Source: Solenopsis invicta (taxonomy: Eukaryota; Arthropoda; Insecta; Hymenoptera; Formicidae). Taken from it: a stretch of DNA of 64,000 bases. Shown here in pieces: positions 63,775-64,000 of this stretch. A program made the translations under genes and the position numbers. The notes beneath the pieces are model-generated. The model searched no databases, had not been told where the DNA came from, and was given only the letters and a program-made list of their open reading frames with translations. Positions within the stretch are counted from its first letter, which is position 1. The number at the start of each line of letters is the position of its first letter. The stretch covers positions 16,226,156 through 16,290,155 of the forward strand of contig NC_052673.1 in assembly GCF_016802725.1 (NCBI RefSeq). The letters run 5' to 3'.

Positions 63775-64000
63775 TATTTCTGTCAAATTCGAAAAGTTCA
63801 AAATTCATAGTCGGTTCTTATTTTTAATATTGTCTTAAGTACTCTTTTAAGTACTGTCTTAAGATCAATCAATCACATTAGTATCTTAAGACATTTAAAA
63901 CGGTGTTGAAATAAGATTCGACTACGAATATCAGCTTAAGTGTATTAAAGTACAGAGCGAAACAAACTATCCGTTTTTCAATTTATCCACGTACCATATC
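60784..64000 (-). CDS. NAGLU: Alpha-N-acetylglucosaminidase (NAGLU, glycoside hydrolase family 89), C-terminal part, 8 exons visible
   Basis: Exons 64000-63995, 63672-63588, 63250-63101, 62967-62825, 62605-62446, 62226-62036, 61737-61352 and 60986-60784 join in consistent phases (2,0,0,2,0,2,1) into about 440 residues. Motifs match NAGLU along the length: LMQGWLFVHDITFW, GRMLVLDLQSE, GQPFIWCMLHNFGG, MVGTGLTPEGINQN, FASYAARRYG, VITRRPSL, ITLWGPNGEIRDYANKQW and GDPIDIAVKLIAKWYE. The enzyme removes terminal N-acetylglucosamine from heparan sulfate in the lysosome. The Glu of PEGI should be a catalytic glutamate of the family (from memory). The N-terminal part and signal peptide lie beyond base 64000. 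Oddity: after the conserved end the frame runs into a long serine tail. Introns are short (133-365 nt); one holds a (TA)n tract. Confidence 0.93.
60832..60915 (-). repeat. Trinucleotide repeat (TCA/TCG)n coding poly-Ser
   Basis: Almost uninterrupted trinucleotide repeat, read on the minus strand as TCA codons with TCG at four positions and one TTA (Leu). The TCG interruptions are synonymous in this frame. Confidence 0.9.
61352..61737 (-). CDS. NAGLU: NAGLU exon, LGTWLTQAKEMA to PRWELFLKALE
   Basis: Acceptor AACTCTACAG, donor AAAG|GTATAC. It has the family signature ITLWGPNGEIRDYANKQW and DYFKPRWELFLKAL. The open frame appears to start further in, but the exon extends to 61737. Confidence 0.93.
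62036..62226 (-). CDS. NAGLU: NAGLU exon, IWYERQLFYGMWEVF
   Basis: Acceptor CCTTAATGCAG, donor TTTCG|GTAAAT. It is the start of the C-terminal all-helical domain (HDVVDITRQALQLMADDI). Phase 0 in, phase 2 out. Confidence 0.92.
62446..62605 (-). CDS. NAGLU: NAGLU exon, FASYAARRYG to RRPSL
   Basis: Acceptor GATCGACAG, donor CCATGG|GTAGAT. It encodes the end of the catalytic domain (ASYAARRYGAWN, ARTVYNFVG, VITRRPSLNISPW). Phase 2 in, phase 0 out. Confidence 0.9.
62825..62967 (-). CDS. NAGLU: NAGLU exon, MVGTGLTPEGI
   Basis: Acceptor TTCTTTTTCAG, donor GATTG|GTGAGA, phase 0 in, phase 2 out. It contains GTGLTPEGINQN with the conserved glutamate. It is shorter than 60 codons and so invisible as a long ORF. 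Confidence 0.92.
63101..63250 (-). CDS. NAGLU: NAGLU exon, GRMLVLDLQSE to GQPFIWCMLHNFGG
   Basis: 50 codons, phase 0 on both sides; acceptor AATACCGCAG, donor CAG|GTATAT. It carries the most conserved block of the catalytic domain. The ORF upstream of 63250 is intron. Confidence 0.93.
63588..63672 (-). CDS. NAGLU: NAGLU exon, LMQGWLFVHDITFW
   Basis: Acceptor ACTTTTCTAG; donor ACG|GTGAGT; phase 2 in, phase 0 out. It matches the W-L-x-Q-G-W-L-F segment of the family. Confidence 0.9.
63714..63769. repeat. (TA)n microsatellite inside a NAGLU intron
   Basis: About 28 units in the 322-nt intron 63673-63994. Confidence 0.93.
63995..64000 (-). CDS. NAGLU: NAGLU exon fragment at window edge
   Basis: GATATG followed by donor GTACGT (63994-63989). 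Its last two bases plus the first base of the next exon give Trp, as expected before LMQGWLF. Confidence 0.7.

Noticed and set aside
1..64000. tRNA, rRNA, CRISPR arrays, intact transposons
   Set aside because: No tRNA-like B-box with a matching cloverleaf, no regularly spaced repeats and no transposase or polymerase motifs seen by eye. A tRNA scan and repeat-library search would settle it.

Overview
This is a eukaryotic, AT-rich nuclear window with GT-AG introns, long introns, many (GA)n/(TA)n microsatellites and plentiful CpG. The two recognisable genes are animal genes, and their form fits an insect. A hymenopteran (ant or bee) is my guess from base composition and repeat style; it is not proven. 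Most open frames in the window are chance frames in introns or intergenic DNA. The real genes are found by joining short exons whose splice phases agree.

Left part (1-38820, minus strand): the 5' half of a calcium/calmodulin-dependent protein kinase kinase (CaMKK). Five coding exons (38403-38373, 26861-26786, 4922-4336, 3650-3217, 312-1) join without a frame break into the first 480 residues: a long Ser-rich N-terminal region, then the start of the kinase domain. The rest of the kinase lies beyond base 1. Two introns of about 11.5 and 21.9 kb take up most of this part. Inside the larger one, on the same strand, is a possible small nested gene or gene remnant (10080-8505) encoding coiled-coil-like sequence.

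Middle (38821-53738): no protein gene that I can support. It holds microsatellites, several long AT-rich inverted repeats, and GC/CpG-richer islands near 49.0-49.7, 50.8-51.2 and 52.8-53.3 kb. These islands are candidate promoters or untranslated first exons for the CaMKK transcript, whose translated first exon has a splice acceptor upstream.

Right part (53739-64000): three compact genes. A 205-residue secreted protein of unknown function is on the minus strand (55395-53739). A 415-residue secreted acidic protein of unknown function is on the plus strand (58093-60527), head to head with the first. The C-terminal part of alpha-N-acetylglucosaminidase (NAGLU, lysosomal heparan sulfate breakdown) is on the minus strand (64000-60784) and is convergent with the acidic protein gene. 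The two secreted proteins share a first-exon plan: each has exactly 15 codons and then a phase-0 intron inside the signal peptide. The NAGLU reading frame ends in an unusual, almost pure serine tail encoded by a TCA/TCG repeat.

I saw no rRNA, tRNA, CRISPR array or intact transposon. Exon borders were read by eye from splice consensus and phase; no alignment or expression data were used.
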